From positions 1 through 31,670 of the forward strand of contig DATAOV010000122.1 in assembly GCA_036265535.1 (NCBI GenBank): DNA of 31,670 nucleotides, given 5' to 3'. Of the stretch, positions 8,731 to 16,568 are shown one piece after another. How positions within the stretch are numbered: position 1 is the stretch's first letter; each line of letters opens with the position of its first letter. Source of the stretch: AC-32 sp036265535 (lineage in GTDB: Bacteria > Actinomycetota > Thermoleophilia > Gaiellales > Gaiellaceae). The notes below the pieces were generated by a model. The model saw nothing but the letters and a program-made list of their open reading frames with translations. It was not told the DNA's origin and ran no database searches. A program made the position numbers and the translations under genes.

Positions 8731-9224
8731 CGCCCGCTCACCTCCTGCATCGCGAACGATGACCTCAGCGGCTTCGGAGGGGCCGAGGTCGCGAACGATC
8801 CGCCCGGCGCGAGAAAGAGGATCCGTTCGGCGATTGCGGCGGCGTGCGGGTCGTGCGTGACCATCACGGTCGTCTGGCCGTAGGCTTCGATGGAGGAATG
8901 CATGAGCTCGAGGATCTCGGCCGACGTGATCGAGTCGAGATTGCCGGTCGGCTCGTCTGGGAACATCACCGTCGGTTTGGAGACCAGCGCCCGCGCGATC
9001 GCCACCCGCTGCCGCTGGCCGGCTGGCAGGTCCCCGCGAGCGCCAGCTGGCTCCCGCTCCGGGACGACGAGCTCGATCCCACTCGCGGCGGTGGACCGCA
9101 GCCCACGTTCGGGATCGGCGAGCCTCCGGTGAGAGAGGGCACGTGGGCGGCGCCGGGGTACCGAGAGGGAATCCTCGAGAATCGGATTGAGGTGATCACG
9201 GCACCACTGACCTCCCTTGTTCAC
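8727..9224 (-). pseudogene. ABC transporter ATPase remnant lacking the Walker A half
   Basis: The C-terminal half is clearly a LolD/MacB-type ATPase: QRQRVAIARALV (with LPAGQ in place of the usual LSGGQ signature), then VMFPDEPTGNLDS (Walker B with Glu), then VMVTHDPHAAAIAERILFL (H-loop). Upstream of about 9045 the family resemblance stops. No GxxGxGK[ST] Walker A or Q-loop can be found in any minus-strand frame up to 9590. A working ATPase of this family has about 220-250 residues with Walker A near residue 40. The open frame could give 165 residues, but the product could not bind ATP normally. The loss probably came from a deletion or rearrangement near 9045-9300. Overlap with the permease gene shows the two were once one operon. 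Confidence 0.8.
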
Positions 9225-9586
9225 CGAGACCCTGCTCTGGCTAGGACGATACTCCTCGTCCGTTCCAATACAAGGTCACGGCCGCTGCGCGCGCACCTTT
9301 AGCACGCCGAGTCGGCGACCAGCGCGGCGAGATCAACAGGGCGCCGATGCGCCGGTCTCGATGAGCCGGGCGACAAGTCGGGGCCGACGGTGTTTGCAGC
9401 GACTTGGAACCGCACAGGTCGGGTACTCAAGGCCGCCGTCTCGGACTTCATCGATGCGCTCGATGCCTGAATCACGAACTGGCGGTAAGCCACCACTAGT
9501 TAGCCACCACGTAGTTAGTTTCACGTGTGCCCCGCAGCACGTGCCAATCGATCACGCCGGGACCCGGTCGCGGCGCCTAGCGACGA
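9225..9586. other. Gene-poor gap with a possible LysR-like remnant
   Basis: This 362-base stretch has no intact gene. On the plus strand, 9305-9469 encodes a tail reading TVFAATWNRTGRVLK then AAVSDFIDALDA before a TGA. The W-N-R, A-A and F-I-D-A-L spacing recalls the last helix of LysR-type regulators. The part before it is not recognisable. With the decapitated ATPase next door, this looks like the scar of a rearrangement. Direct repeats lie at 9489-9517. Confidence 0.35.
9489..9543. repeat. Direct repeat of GCCACCAC(G)TAGTTA followed by two CACGTG sites
   Basis: GCCACCACTAGTTA (9489-9502) is followed without a gap by GCCACCACGTAGTTA (9503-9517), then by two CACGTG palindromes at 9522-9527 and 9538-9543, 16 bases apart. 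The AT-richer TAGTTA units stand out from the surroundings. They may be iterated binding sites or a duplication scar. Confidence 0.45.
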
Positions 9587-10777
9587 CTAGCGGCTAGCAC
9601 GCGAAGCACCGACGACGTCCTTGAGGAAAGGTGGAGCGTCTGTGCGGAGAACAGCGCCCGTGTACATGCGAGCGGCGACGCGAATCACCGTGTAGGTGGA
9701 GACGAGCATGATCGCAGCAGCGAGGGCAACCTCCCAGATCGCCACGTCGCTCACCGCCGCACGCACGGGCAGGACGAAGGGTGCGCTGATCGGGATGAAC
9801 GAGGCGATCTGAGCCGGCCAGGCATCGGGTGATTCGGTCGCGTAGAAGAGCGCGAAGAGCGCACAGAAGGTCGGGATGAGCGCGATCACGGTCTGTTCGC
9901 TCTGAGTCTCCTCCGTGCGCGATGCCCGTGCGGCGGTCGCCGCGAAGGCGACGCTGAAGAAGGCATAGCCGAGGACGAACCAGAGGATCACCCAGCCAAT
10001 CGTCGACGGCACGGCGTTTGGCAGCTCCACGCGGTCGACGAGGGCGGCTGTGGCGACTGCGACGGGTAAGCCGAGGAGCAGCTGGAAGAGCCCAACGGCA
10101 CCGATCCCGAGCACCTTGCCGGTCAGGAGATCGCGTGCCGAGACGCGCGAGAGGAGAACCTCGATCACCCGGCTTGTCTTCTCCTGCGTGACGCCAGTCG
10201 TGACGGCGCCGCCGTAGAGCATGAGCGCCCACATGAGCGTGAAGAGTCCGAGCAGCGCGGCCGCGTAGCGTGCGTCGCGGTCCGGATCAGGAGGATCGAG
10301 TTGGCGTTCCGAGATGGGGGCTGGCGTCAGCAGCGCGTTTGCCTGGGCCGACGTCAGTCCAAGGGCCGCCGCCCGCGTCTGCATATCGACCCGCTGCAGA
10401 GTGGCGACGGCGAGGGCCCTGACTTCGTCATCGACTCTTGACTTCCAGACCAGCTGCTTCCCATCGACGACGAGGACCCCGAGCTCGTCATCGCGGAGAG
10501 CGCGCTCGGCTACCGGCAGGCTGGCATACCGCCGCGACTGCATTTCGCTACCCGTCGCGTTACTCACTTGAGCAAGGGCGGGAACGAGCTGCGCGGGTGT
10601 GTTGCCCACGAGCCCGACCTTCAGGGTCTTGTTCTCGTCGGCTCGCAAGCTGGGAATGAGGATCGCCGCCAGGACGGCGAGCAGGAGCGCGAGCGTCGAG
10701 AAGATGAAGACGCGGCCGCGGACACGCTGCGTAATCTCGCGCCAGGCGACGAGTCCGATCGCGCGCCGGGCGTTCAT
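9587..10777 (-). CDS. NatB-like ABC-2 family permease
   Basis: This 396-residue protein has a membrane helix at about residues 23-43, a large extracytoplasmic loop (about 45-170), and five or six helices from about 175 to 370. The stretch VTTGVTQEKTSRVIEVLLSRVSARDLLTGKVLG (cited here only by its key words: QEKTSRVIEVLLS and GKVLG) is the hallmark cytoplasmic segment of NatB/ABC2_membrane_3 permeases. Characterised members export Na+ or drugs; the substrate here is unknown. The start overlaps the stop of the ATPase gene by four bases (ATGA) and has GGTGGAAGG just upstream, so the two are translationally coupled and should form one transporter. Confidence 0.92.
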   Translation of the reverse strand: MNARRAIGLVAWREITQRVRGRVFIFSTLALLLAVLAAILIPSLRADENKTLKVGLVGNTPAQLVPALAQVSNATGSEMQSRRYASLPVAERALRDDELGVLVVDGKQLVWKSRVDDEVRALAVATLQRVDMQTRAAALGLTSAQANALLTPAPISERQLDPPDPDRDARYAAALLGLFTLMWALMLYGGAVTTGVTQEKTSRVIEVLLSRVSARDLLTGKVLGIGAVGLFQLLLGLPVAVATAALVDRVELPNAVPSTIGWVILWFVLGYAFFSVAFAATAARASRTEETQSEQTVIALIPTFCALFALFYATESPDAWPAQIASFIPISAPFVLPVRAAVSDVAIWEVALAAAIMLVSTYTVIRVAARMYTGAVLRTDAPPFLKDVVGASRASR

Positions 10778-11760
10778 CCTTCCACCGCCTCGCGGAAGAG
10801 GTCGGAGAGTGCCGGCGGCTCGAAACTGAAGCGCGTCAGCTCGCCACCACGGCGAGCGAGCGTGACTAGGTGCTCGGGGTCGACACTTGCGTCGACCTCA
10901 AGTCGCGTTCGGCCGGGATCGGCAGCGAGCACCCGGCCGCCCGTGATCTGGGGCGCCCATGTCACGCCGTCGCGGAAGGCAACCTCGACGTAGCGGCGCC
11001 GCGAGGCCGCCCGCGAAGCCTCGAGCGAGCCCGCCAGCACAGTGCGACCGTGCTCGATGACGACGACGTCCTCGCAGACGTCCTGGACGAGATCGAGTTG
11101 ATGGCTGGAGAAGACGACCGCGGCGCCCGCCTGAGCGAGCTCAGCGATCACGGCGGCGAGCGCCTCGACACCAAGCGGATCGAGACCCGCAAACGGCTCG
11201 TCCAAGACAAGCAGCTCGGGGTCGTGCACCAGCGCCGCCGCGAGCTGCACCCGTTGCTGATTTCCGTGTGAGAGGGCAGCCACCTGGTCATCGGCCCGCT
11301 CGGCCAGGCCAAGCCGCTCGAGCCAGCGGGCGACGCTCGTCGCCGCCTGGCGACCATCGAGGCCAGAGAGGCGCGCGAGGTAGTCGAGCTGCTCGCGTAC
11401 GCGCATCTGGGGATAGAGACCGCGCTCCTCCGGCATGTAGCCGAATTGGCGCCATTCCTGCGGCCCGACTGTCCGCCCCTCCCAGCGAACGGCACCCGTG
11501 TCAGGGACGACCAGGCCGAAGACGCACCGCATCGCCGTGGTCTTGCCGGCACCGTTCGGACCAAGAAAGCCGAGAACACGGCCGGGCCGTGCCTCCAGGC
11601 TGAGACCGTCGAGCGCGACGATCTGGCCGAATCGCTTCGTTAGCCCGTCGAGCTCGAGCCCGCGGGCGTCTGTCCGAACGAGCGCTGTAGCTCCCGCGAC
11701 GTTCGGCTCCCTGTGCACGGTCGCACGGCGTCCACCTGCCGTGCCGGTCGTGTTCGTCAT
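10774..11760 (-). CDS. NatA-like ABC transporter ATP-binding protein
   Basis: This ATPase shows, in order, LTKRFG and the A-loop region, Walker A GPNGAGKTT (about residues 67-75), the Q-loop region (FGYMPEERGLYPQM), signature LSHGNQQR (about 163), Walker B LLVLDEPFAGLDP (about 184) and H-loop FSSHQLD. The YMPEERGLYP stretch and the C-terminal regulatory domain of about 100 residues are typical of the NatA/DUF4162 group that pairs with NatB permeases. I chose the ATG at 11760. An in-frame ATG at 11790 would overlap the upstream gene by 17 bases and neither has a clear ribosome binding site. Even this start leaves about 34 residues before the usual family start. Confidence 0.92.
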   Translation of the reverse strand: MTNTTGTAGGRRATVHREPNVAGATALVRTDARGLELDGLTKRFGQIVALDGLSLEARPGRVLGFLGPNGAGKTTAMRCVFGLVVPDTGAVRWEGRTVGPQEWRQFGYMPEERGLYPQMRVREQLDYLARLSGLDGRQAATSVARWLERLGLAERADDQVAALSHGNQQRVQLAAALVHDPELLVLDEPFAGLDPLGVEALAAVIAELAQAGAAVVFSSHQLDLVQDVCEDVVVIEHGRTVLAGSLEASRAASRRRYVEVAFRDGVTWAPQITGGRVLAADPGRTRLEVDASVDPEHLVTLARRGGELTRFSFEPPALSDLFREAVEG

Positions 11761-11773
11761 GACGGCCACGGCG

Positions 11774-12055
11774 TCAGAGCGCGTACGCAAGCAGGACGAC
11801 CCCGGTCGCGACGACCACAGCGATCGAAGTGACGATGTTGCTGATGCGGTCGCGCCGGCCGCTCACCTTGTAGACGCTGAAGACCCAGAGCGGTCCCAGC
11901 AGGACAAGCAGGCTCGGATTCGCATCGAGCACGTACTTCATCAGCAGAATCTCGACCAGCAATGCGACTGCAGTGAGCAGCCCCACTTGCACCGGTGGAT
12001 TCTCGAAGACGTCCTGAAGCCGATGCGAGCGCGCGTGGTGAGGAGGAGCATTCAT
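11774..12055 (-). CDS. Small three-helix membrane protein, first gene of the NatAB-like operon
   Basis: This 93-residue product starts MNAPPHHARS. It has three predicted membrane segments: VQVGLLTAVALLVEILL (about 26-44), SLLVLLGPLWVFSVY (about 51-66) and IVTSIAVVVATGVVLLAYAL (about 73-93, running to the C-terminus). GGGAGGT at 12061-12067 gives a good ribosome binding site for this ATG, although the frame is open far upstream with no family resemblance. It ends 13 bases before the ATPase start, so it is probably co-transcribed with the exporter. I recognise no family. A small accessory subunit of the transporter is a reasonable guess, nothing more. Confidence 0.7.
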   Translation of the reverse strand: MNAPPHHARSHRLQDVFENPPVQVGLLTAVALLVEILLMKYVLDANPSLLVLLGPLWVFSVYKVSGRRDRISNIVTSIAVVVATGVVLLAYAL

Positions 12056-12419
12056 TTCAGACCTCCCAAAACCTCGTGGCTTACACCTCGCCATCAAGAT
12101 GCTTTCACGCAACCAGCTGAAGCGAATCGGGGGGACCCCCGAGTCGGCCTGCCTCCAACTACTGATGCGATGCTGCTTCGCTCGTTGAGGAAGCCAAATC
12201 GCCGATTCGTCATGCCCGCAGCCCGCCACGTCGGGCGGTGCCCTGAGCCCACTGGTGGGCGACGACCGCACCGAGCCAGGCTGCCGTACGTACACCGGCA
12301 CGACGGTCGCGCCGTCCCCGCTCCGAACGGGTAGCGGGCGTTGGCTCCCCGCTCCCCTCCAAGCCTTTGCGAAATACAATCAGTCATGTCCGCCGGCCGT
12401 CTGTCTTCTCGCTGGTGAC
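12056..12419. promoter_or_regulatory. Divergent promoter region with a G/C palindrome
   Basis: The 364 bases between two divergent operons should carry promoters for both. A near-perfect palindrome, TCGGGGGGACCCCCGA, sits at 12127-12142, about 75 bases upstream of the minus-strand start at 12055, and could be an operator. Open frames crossing this stretch on both strands resemble nothing I know. No promoter hexamers could be fixed with confidence. Confidence 0.4.
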
Positions 12420-13178
12420 ATGAGCACGAGCGCGGTCCTCCTCGTCCTCGGTGCTTTCCTGGCCAGCGCGGTCGAAATGGTCGAGGCGCTCACGATCGTG
12501 CTCGGCGTGGGCGTGGTGCGCGGCTGGCGCTCACCGCTGATCGGCGTCGCGGCGGCCACCATCGCGCTCGCCTTCCTCGTCGTGGCGCTCGGCCCGGCGC
12601 TGCGCGTCTTGCCGATCGAGACTCTGCGTCTCGTTGTCGGCGCTCTCCTCCTCGTCTTCGGGCTGCAGTGGCTTCGGAAGGCGATCCTCCGCACGAGCGG
12701 CTACATCGCTCTTCACGACGAGGATGAAGCCTTTCGCCGAGAGCGCGATCAGGCTGCGACTGCGGCATCGGAACTCAAGGCCGGGCTTGACTGGTACGCC
12801 TTCACGGTTGCGTTCAAGGGCGTCCTGCTCGAGGGCCTCGAGGTCGTCTTCATCGTGATTTCTTTCGGGAGCGCGCAGGGTCGATTGGCACTGGCTGCGG
12901 CAGGCGCCGTCGCGGCGCTCGTGCTGGTCACCATCGCCGGGGTGCTGGTGCGCGGGCCGCTCGAGCGAGTACCCGAGAACGCCATCAAGTTCGCGGTCGG
13001 GCTCCTTCTGACGAGCTTCGGCTGCTTCTGGGGTGCCGAAGGGGCAGGCATCACCTGGCCTGGGGACGAGCTCTCGCTCCTCGTGCTGATCGGTTCGCTC
13101 GGGCTCGCCTCGTTCGTCCTCGTGCGCCTGCTGCGTCGACAACGCCTCGAGCTGCACATCTCGGGCGCCAACTCGTGA
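12420..13178 (+). CDS. FTR1-like polytopic membrane protein (COG4280-like)
   Basis: This 252-residue protein has about seven hydrophobic segments. Two of them carry acidic motifs at comparable places: SAVEMVEALTIVLGVG (about 15-30) and LLEGLEVVFIVISFG (about 136-150). The EGLE and VEAL patterns inside helices resemble the REGLE motif of FTR1-type iron permeases, so metal transport is a possible role. A charged cytosolic loop (about 95-125) separates the halves. The match to COG4280 is from memory. The ATG at 12420 is chosen because the resemblance starts there, although the frame is open upstream to 12255 and the ribosome binding site is weak. The stop overlaps the next gene by four bases. 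Confidence 0.75.
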   Translation: MSTSAVLLVLGAFLASAVEMVEALTIVLGVGVVRGWRSPLIGVAAATIALAFLVVALGPALRVLPIETLRLVVGALLLVFGLQWLRKAILRTSGYIALHDEDEAFRRERDQAATAASELKAGLDWYAFTVAFKGVLLEGLEVVFIVISFGSAQGRLALAAAGAVAALVLVTIAGVLVRGPLERVPENAIKFAVGLLLTSFGCFWGAEGAGITWPGDELSLLVLIGSLGLASFVLVRLLRRQRLELHISGANS

Positions 13179-13396
13179 GCTACCTGCGGTCGTTCGCCGG
13201 CTTCTGGTGGAACTTCGTCGTCGGCGACGACTGGCGCGTCGCGGCAGGCCTCGCGTTCGCTCTCGGGCTCACCTCATTGCTGGCGCACAAGGGCGTCGAC
13301 GCCTGGTGGCTGCTTCCGCTCGCCGTCGTCGTCATCCTCGCAGGCTCGCTCTGGCGAGCCACGCGTGGAGCAGTGACACCCGCGCGGCCGCGATGA
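13175..13396 (+). CDS. Small two-helix membrane protein, coupled to both neighbours
   Basis: This 73-residue product starts with GTG (MSYLRSFAGFWWNFVVGDDW). It has two membrane helices: VAAGLAFALGLTSLLA (about 22-37) and WWLLPLAVVVILAGSLW (about 44-60). Its start overlaps the FTR1-like gene by four bases (GTGA) and its stop overlaps the mannosyltransferase start by four bases (ATGA), so all three are translationally coupled. The FWWNFVVGDDWR opening and the WW before helix 2 are distinctive but tell me no function. It may assist the FTR1-like protein. Confidence 0.8.
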   Translation: MSYLRSFAGFWWNFVVGDDWRVAAGLAFALGLTSLLAHKGVDAWWLLPLAVVVILAGSLWRATRGAVTPARPR

Positions 13397-14621
13397 TTGT
13401 TGGTGTGAGCGCCATCGCCTCACGGGTCCACGTGCCGCTGGCGGGTCTCGGCCTTGCGCTCGTAGGTTTGCTCGCCCTCTCGCTCGTCGCCGCATCGAGA
13501 CCGGGCTCGCCGCTCCCCCAGGTCGACCGGAGTCGACCGACCTCCCCGGAGTTGTCTTCCTGGCGGCCGCGGCGGGTGCGTTCGCTCTCTACGTCCTCGC
13601 GGTCGTCGTTATCCGCAGGCGTGGACCGAGTCTCGCTTTCGTGTGTGGCGTCGCCGCGGCGATCCAACTCATCCCGCTCGCCGGGCCCTTGCTCCTCTCG
13701 CGTGACGTCTACGCGTACTGGACCTACGGGCGCTTGATCACCGCCCACGACGCAAACCCGTACGCCGTTGCTCCCTCGACCTACGGCGCCGACCCTGGTG
13801 AGCGACAGATGGCGCCTGCCTGGCGAGGAACCAGGTCGGTCTACGGGCCGGTCTTCTCGACCGCCTCGGCAGGTCTCGCCACGGCGACGGGCCGATCCGC
13901 CGAGACCACTGCCTTCACGTATCGGCTACTGGCTGCGCTGGGGATGCTGGCGCTGGTCGGCCTGGCGGTGGTCGTTGCGCCGATGCCCGCGTTTGCCGCA
14001 GCCTTCGTCGGCTGGAACCCGATGCTCGCCCTGAACTTCGCCGGAGGTGGGCACAACGACGTCTGGATGGTCGCCTTCGTTCTCGCCGCGCTCGCGCTCG
14101 CATCGCGACGTCGGCCGGTGCTGGCCGGCGCGAGCTGGGCGATGGCGGTCGGTGTGAAGTGGGTGCCGCTCGCGCTCCTGCCTCTCAGCCTGATCGCAGC
14201 CCGTGGGCGCTACGCGCGTCGGATCGCGGCCGGCTTCCTGGTCGCGTTGATCGCCATCGGCGCCGGCGCTTGCCTCGCCTTCGGATCAGCCTGGCTGACG
14301 GCACTGATGCCGCTCACCCGGCACCACGCCGGCTTCTCGCTGCCTTCTCGCCTTGTCGAGCTCGGCTTCCCTCGCCCTCTCGCAGACCTAGCGGCGGCGG
14401 CCCCGCTTCTCGTAGCGCTCCCGTGGCTTCTGCGTGACGCGCGCGCGGGGCGCCCGAGACTAGGCCTCGCCACGGGATTGATGGTGGTTGCGAGTCCCTG
14501 GGTATTGCCGTGGTACGCCGTCTGGATGGTTCCTCTCGCCGCGATCGAAGAGGATCGGCTCGCCTGGGTGCTGGCGCTCGCGGTGTGCGCCTACCTCCTG
14601 CCCGACCGCGTCCCGCTGTAG
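13393..14621 (+). CDS. GT-C mannosyltransferase (MptB-like), interrupted by a one-base frameshift
   Basis: The gene starts with ATG at 13393, overlapping the previous stop as ATGA, and encodes MIVGVSAIASRVHVPLAG and a membrane helix up to about 13510. There the coding signal moves to another frame and continues without a break (VVFLAAAAGAFALYVLAVVV, then SRDVYAYWTYGRLI and DANPYAVAPS) to 14621. The DVYAYWTYGR and NPY motifs in the first loop match polyprenol-phosphate-mannose-dependent alpha-1,6-mannosyltransferases, which add mannose to envelope glycans outside the membrane. The frame change coincides with a CCCCC run at 13515-13519 and is what loss of one C would cause. The restored product would be about 409 residues with ten or more helices. 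A sequencing error, a real mutation and a programmed slip are all possible. Confidence 0.75.
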
Positions 14622-14706
14622 CGCCGAATGGTTACTCGAGCCCGTGCGACCAGGCCTGCGCCGATCGCCACGCGTCTCGGTGCCGCACGACGGCCCACGT
14701 CTGACA

Positions 14707-14723
14707 TGCGTAGTTCCCCACAC
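14707..14723. promoter_or_regulatory. Shared palindromic motif, site 1 (upstream of hsp20)
   Basis: TGCGT-AGTTC-CCCACAC fits the pattern TGCGK-N5-CCRCAC seen at four other places in the next 10 kb, but is the weakest copy. Its centre lies 84 bases before the Hsp20 ATG. Confidence 0.35.
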
Positions 14724-14797
14724 TCCGCGATGCGCGCCTCTCCCGATGCCGGGCTCGCGTCTCGGTGAGAGTCTTCCTGCCGAGGGAAGGAGGCATG

Positions 14798-15217
14798 ATG
14801 ACCATCGTTCGATGGACGCCGTTCCAGGAGCTCGACTCGATGGAACGGCGGCTTCGGCGCGTCTTCGAGGAAATTGGATTCGCGCCGACGCTCGCTCCCG
14901 CAGCAGATGTCTACGAGACCGACGACGAGTTCATCGTCGAGCTCGAGGTGCCCGGCTACGAGGAGAAGGAGCTCGCCATCGAGGTCTCGGACCACACGCT
15001 CAGGATCAAGGGCGAGCGGACCGAGACGACGCTGGAGGAGAAGAGGGACTTCCGGCTCCACGAGCGGCTCGAGAAGCAGTTCGAGCGCCGCTTCGGCCTG
15101 CCGGCCGACGCCGACTCCGAGCACCTGAAGGCCACGTTCGGCAAGGGCGTGCTCAAGGTGCACGCGCCCAAGGTGCAGACGGCGAGGCCGCGCAAGGTCG
15201 AGATCGCGAAGGGCTGA
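14798..15217 (+). CDS. Hsp20/alpha-crystallin family small heat-shock protein
   Basis: This 139-residue protein opens MTIVRWTPFQELDSMERRLRRVFEE, the usual Hsp20 N-terminus in bacteria. The alpha-crystallin domain runs from about residue 35 (PAADVYETDDEFIVELEVPGY) through DHTLRIKGER to the family-defining G-V-L-K-V-H (GKGVLKVHAPK, about 120-130), and the tail RPRKVEIAKG supplies a short I-x-I/V-like anchor. It is a holdase chaperone that binds unfolding proteins in the cytosol as an oligomer. The start at 14798 is preferred over ATG 14795 because of its distance from AAGGAGG (14787-14793). A strong terminator follows, so it is transcribed alone. Its upstream region carries a copy of the shared motif. 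Confidence 0.95.
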   Translation: MTIVRWTPFQELDSMERRLRRVFEEIGFAPTLAPAADVYETDDEFIVELEVPGYEEKELAIEVSDHTLRIKGERTETTLEEKRDFRLHERLEKQFERRFGLPADADSEHLKATFGKGVLKVHAPKVQTARPRKVEIAKG

Positions 15218-15229
15218 GATCACACGGGA

Positions 15230-15261
15230 GGAGCGAGGCCCTGCGCCTCGCTCCCCTTTTT
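15230..15261 (+). terminator. Rho-independent terminator after hsp20
   Basis: A perfect ten-base stem (GGAGCGAGGC at 15230-15239 with GCCTCGCTCC at 15245-15254) closes a five-base loop. It is followed by CC and five T residues (15257-15261). It begins 12 bases after the Hsp20 stop. Confidence 0.92.
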
Positions 15262-15355
15262 CCGACGGCCACGCCTGATGCTCGGCCCGGTGACGGCGAC
15301 GATCCCGGCCCGAAATGAGCTCTAGCGCCTGTCGGCTCCCTGATCGCCGATCGAC

Positions 15356-15372
15356 TGCGGCTTTTCCGCACG
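15356..15372. promoter_or_regulatory. Shared palindromic motif, site 2 (upstream of tdh)
   Basis: TGCGG-CTTTT-CCGCACG is a perfect five-base inverted repeat around a T-rich spacer. Its centre is 66 bases before the chosen tdh start. CACGGCG after it resembles the flank of the uspA site. Confidence 0.55.
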
Positions 15373-15428
15373 GCGATTCAGCGGCGGCGCTGATGTCGCG
15401 CGAGCCGCTCGCGGGCGATCCTCGATCT

Positions 15429-16568
15429 ATGGAAAGCATGTGGGCGATCCGGAAGCCCGCAGCCGAACCCGGGCTTGTCCTCGAGGAGGTTCCTGTTCCC
15501 GAGCCGGACGACGAGGAGGTACTCGTCCGCGTCGAGGCCGCGAGCATCTGTGGTACCGACTTGCACATCTTCCGCTGGGACGAGTGGTCGCGGCGGCGGA
15601 TTTCACCGCCCCTCACGCTCGGCCACGAGTTCGCAGGCACCGTCGTCGAGACCGGCTGCAACGTGCGTCACGCGGCCGCCGGGGACTACGTGTCAGCGGA
15701 GAGCCACATCACCTGTGGCGCCTGCTTCCACTGCCGCACGGGGCACGCCCACATGTGCGAGCGAACGCAGATCCTCGGGGTCGACCGTGACGGCGCGTTT
15801 GCGCCGTACGTCGCAGTGCCCGAGTCCGTGCTCTGGCACAACGACCGCGCAAAGCTGCCGCCGGAGATCGCAACGCTCCAGGAGCCGTTCGGCAACGCTG
15901 TTTTCGCCACGAGTCAGGAAGAGCTCGCCGGAAAGGCGGTGGGGATCCTCGGCTGCGGGCCGGTCGGGCTCTTCAGCATCGGCATCGCCCGTGCCTCCGG
16001 CGCCGGCCGGGTACTCGCATCGGACCTCACCCCCTTCCGCCTCGCCCTCGCCGAACGAATGGGAGCCCACAGCGCCCTCGACATCCGCGACGCGGACGAC
16101 GTCCCGGCGTGGTTCATCGACCAGAACGAGGGCGAGCACCTCGATGTCGTGTTCGAGATGTCGGGAGCTCCGGCCGCGATCGCCGATGCGTTCCGGATCG
16201 TGCGCAACGGCGGTCGCGTGATCCTGTTCGGGATCCCGGCGACGCCGGTCGCGCTCGACATCGCAGAGGCCCTCATCTTCAAGAACCTCAACGTCTCCGC
16301 CATCAGCGGCCGCGAAATCTTCGCGACCTGGTATCGGAGCCGCTGGCTGCTCGAGCATGGCGTAGTCGACCTGCGACCACTGATCACCGACGAGCTTCCT
16401 CTGGAGGAGTTCGAACGCGCCTTCGCGCTGCTCGAATCCGGCGAGGCCTGCAAGCTCGTGCTCCACCCGAACGGCGAGGGCCGCGAGCGGCTGGTCGCGA
16501 CGCCCGCTGCTGCGCAGGCTGAGGGCAACGGGCACCTGGCGACGCTCGCCAAGTGGGCGCACCGGTGA
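15429..16568 (+). CDS. tdh: L-threonine 3-dehydrogenase (zinc-dependent medium-chain dehydrogenase)
   Basis: This 379-residue protein has the catalytic zinc Cys in ASICGTDLH (residue 41) and His in GHEFAG (66), and the structural zinc lobe with four Cys in ITCGACFHCRTGHAHMC. The Rossmann fold has GILGCGPVGLFS, and SGREIFATWYR near the C-terminal part resembles the Tdh segment GREMFETWY. It oxidises threonine with NAD+ to 2-amino-3-ketobutyrate. The Kbl gene overlapping its stop supports threonine as substrate over a general alcohol. About 30 extra residues at the C-terminus are not typical. The start at 15429 is chosen because the family alignment begins there. Upstream codons back to 15315 are open but unconvincing. 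Confidence 0.9.
   Translation: MESMWAIRKPAAEPGLVLEEVPVPEPDDEEVLVRVEAASICGTDLHIFRWDEWSRRRISPPLTLGHEFAGTVVETGCNVRHAAAGDYVSAESHITCGACFHCRTGHAHMCERTQILGVDRDGAFAPYVAVPESVLWHNDRAKLPPEIATLQEPFGNAVFATSQEELAGKAVGILGCGPVGLFSIGIARASGAGRVLASDLTPFRLALAERMGAHSALDIRDADDVPAWFIDQNEGEHLDVVFEMSGAPAAIADAFRIVRNGGRVILFGIPATPVALDIAEALIFKNLNVSAISGREIFATWYRSRWLLEHGVVDLRPLITDELPLEEFERAFALLESGEACKLVLHPNGEGRERLVATPAAAQAEGNGHLATLAKWAHR

Noticed and set aside
11774..12379. Reading the small membrane protein as a 201-residue protein from 12379
   Set aside because: The first 108 residues lack any family resemblance and cross the divergent promoter region, whereas ATG 12055 has a strong ribosome binding site.
14622..14797. 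CIRCE or HAIR heat-shock operator before hsp20
   Set aside because: Neither TTAGCACTC-N9-GAGTGCTAA nor CTTGAGT-N7-ACTCAAG is present.
15262..15428. A glycine or threonine riboswitch before tdh
   Set aside because: No conserved aptamer core could be found; the only structure is the short palindrome at 15356.
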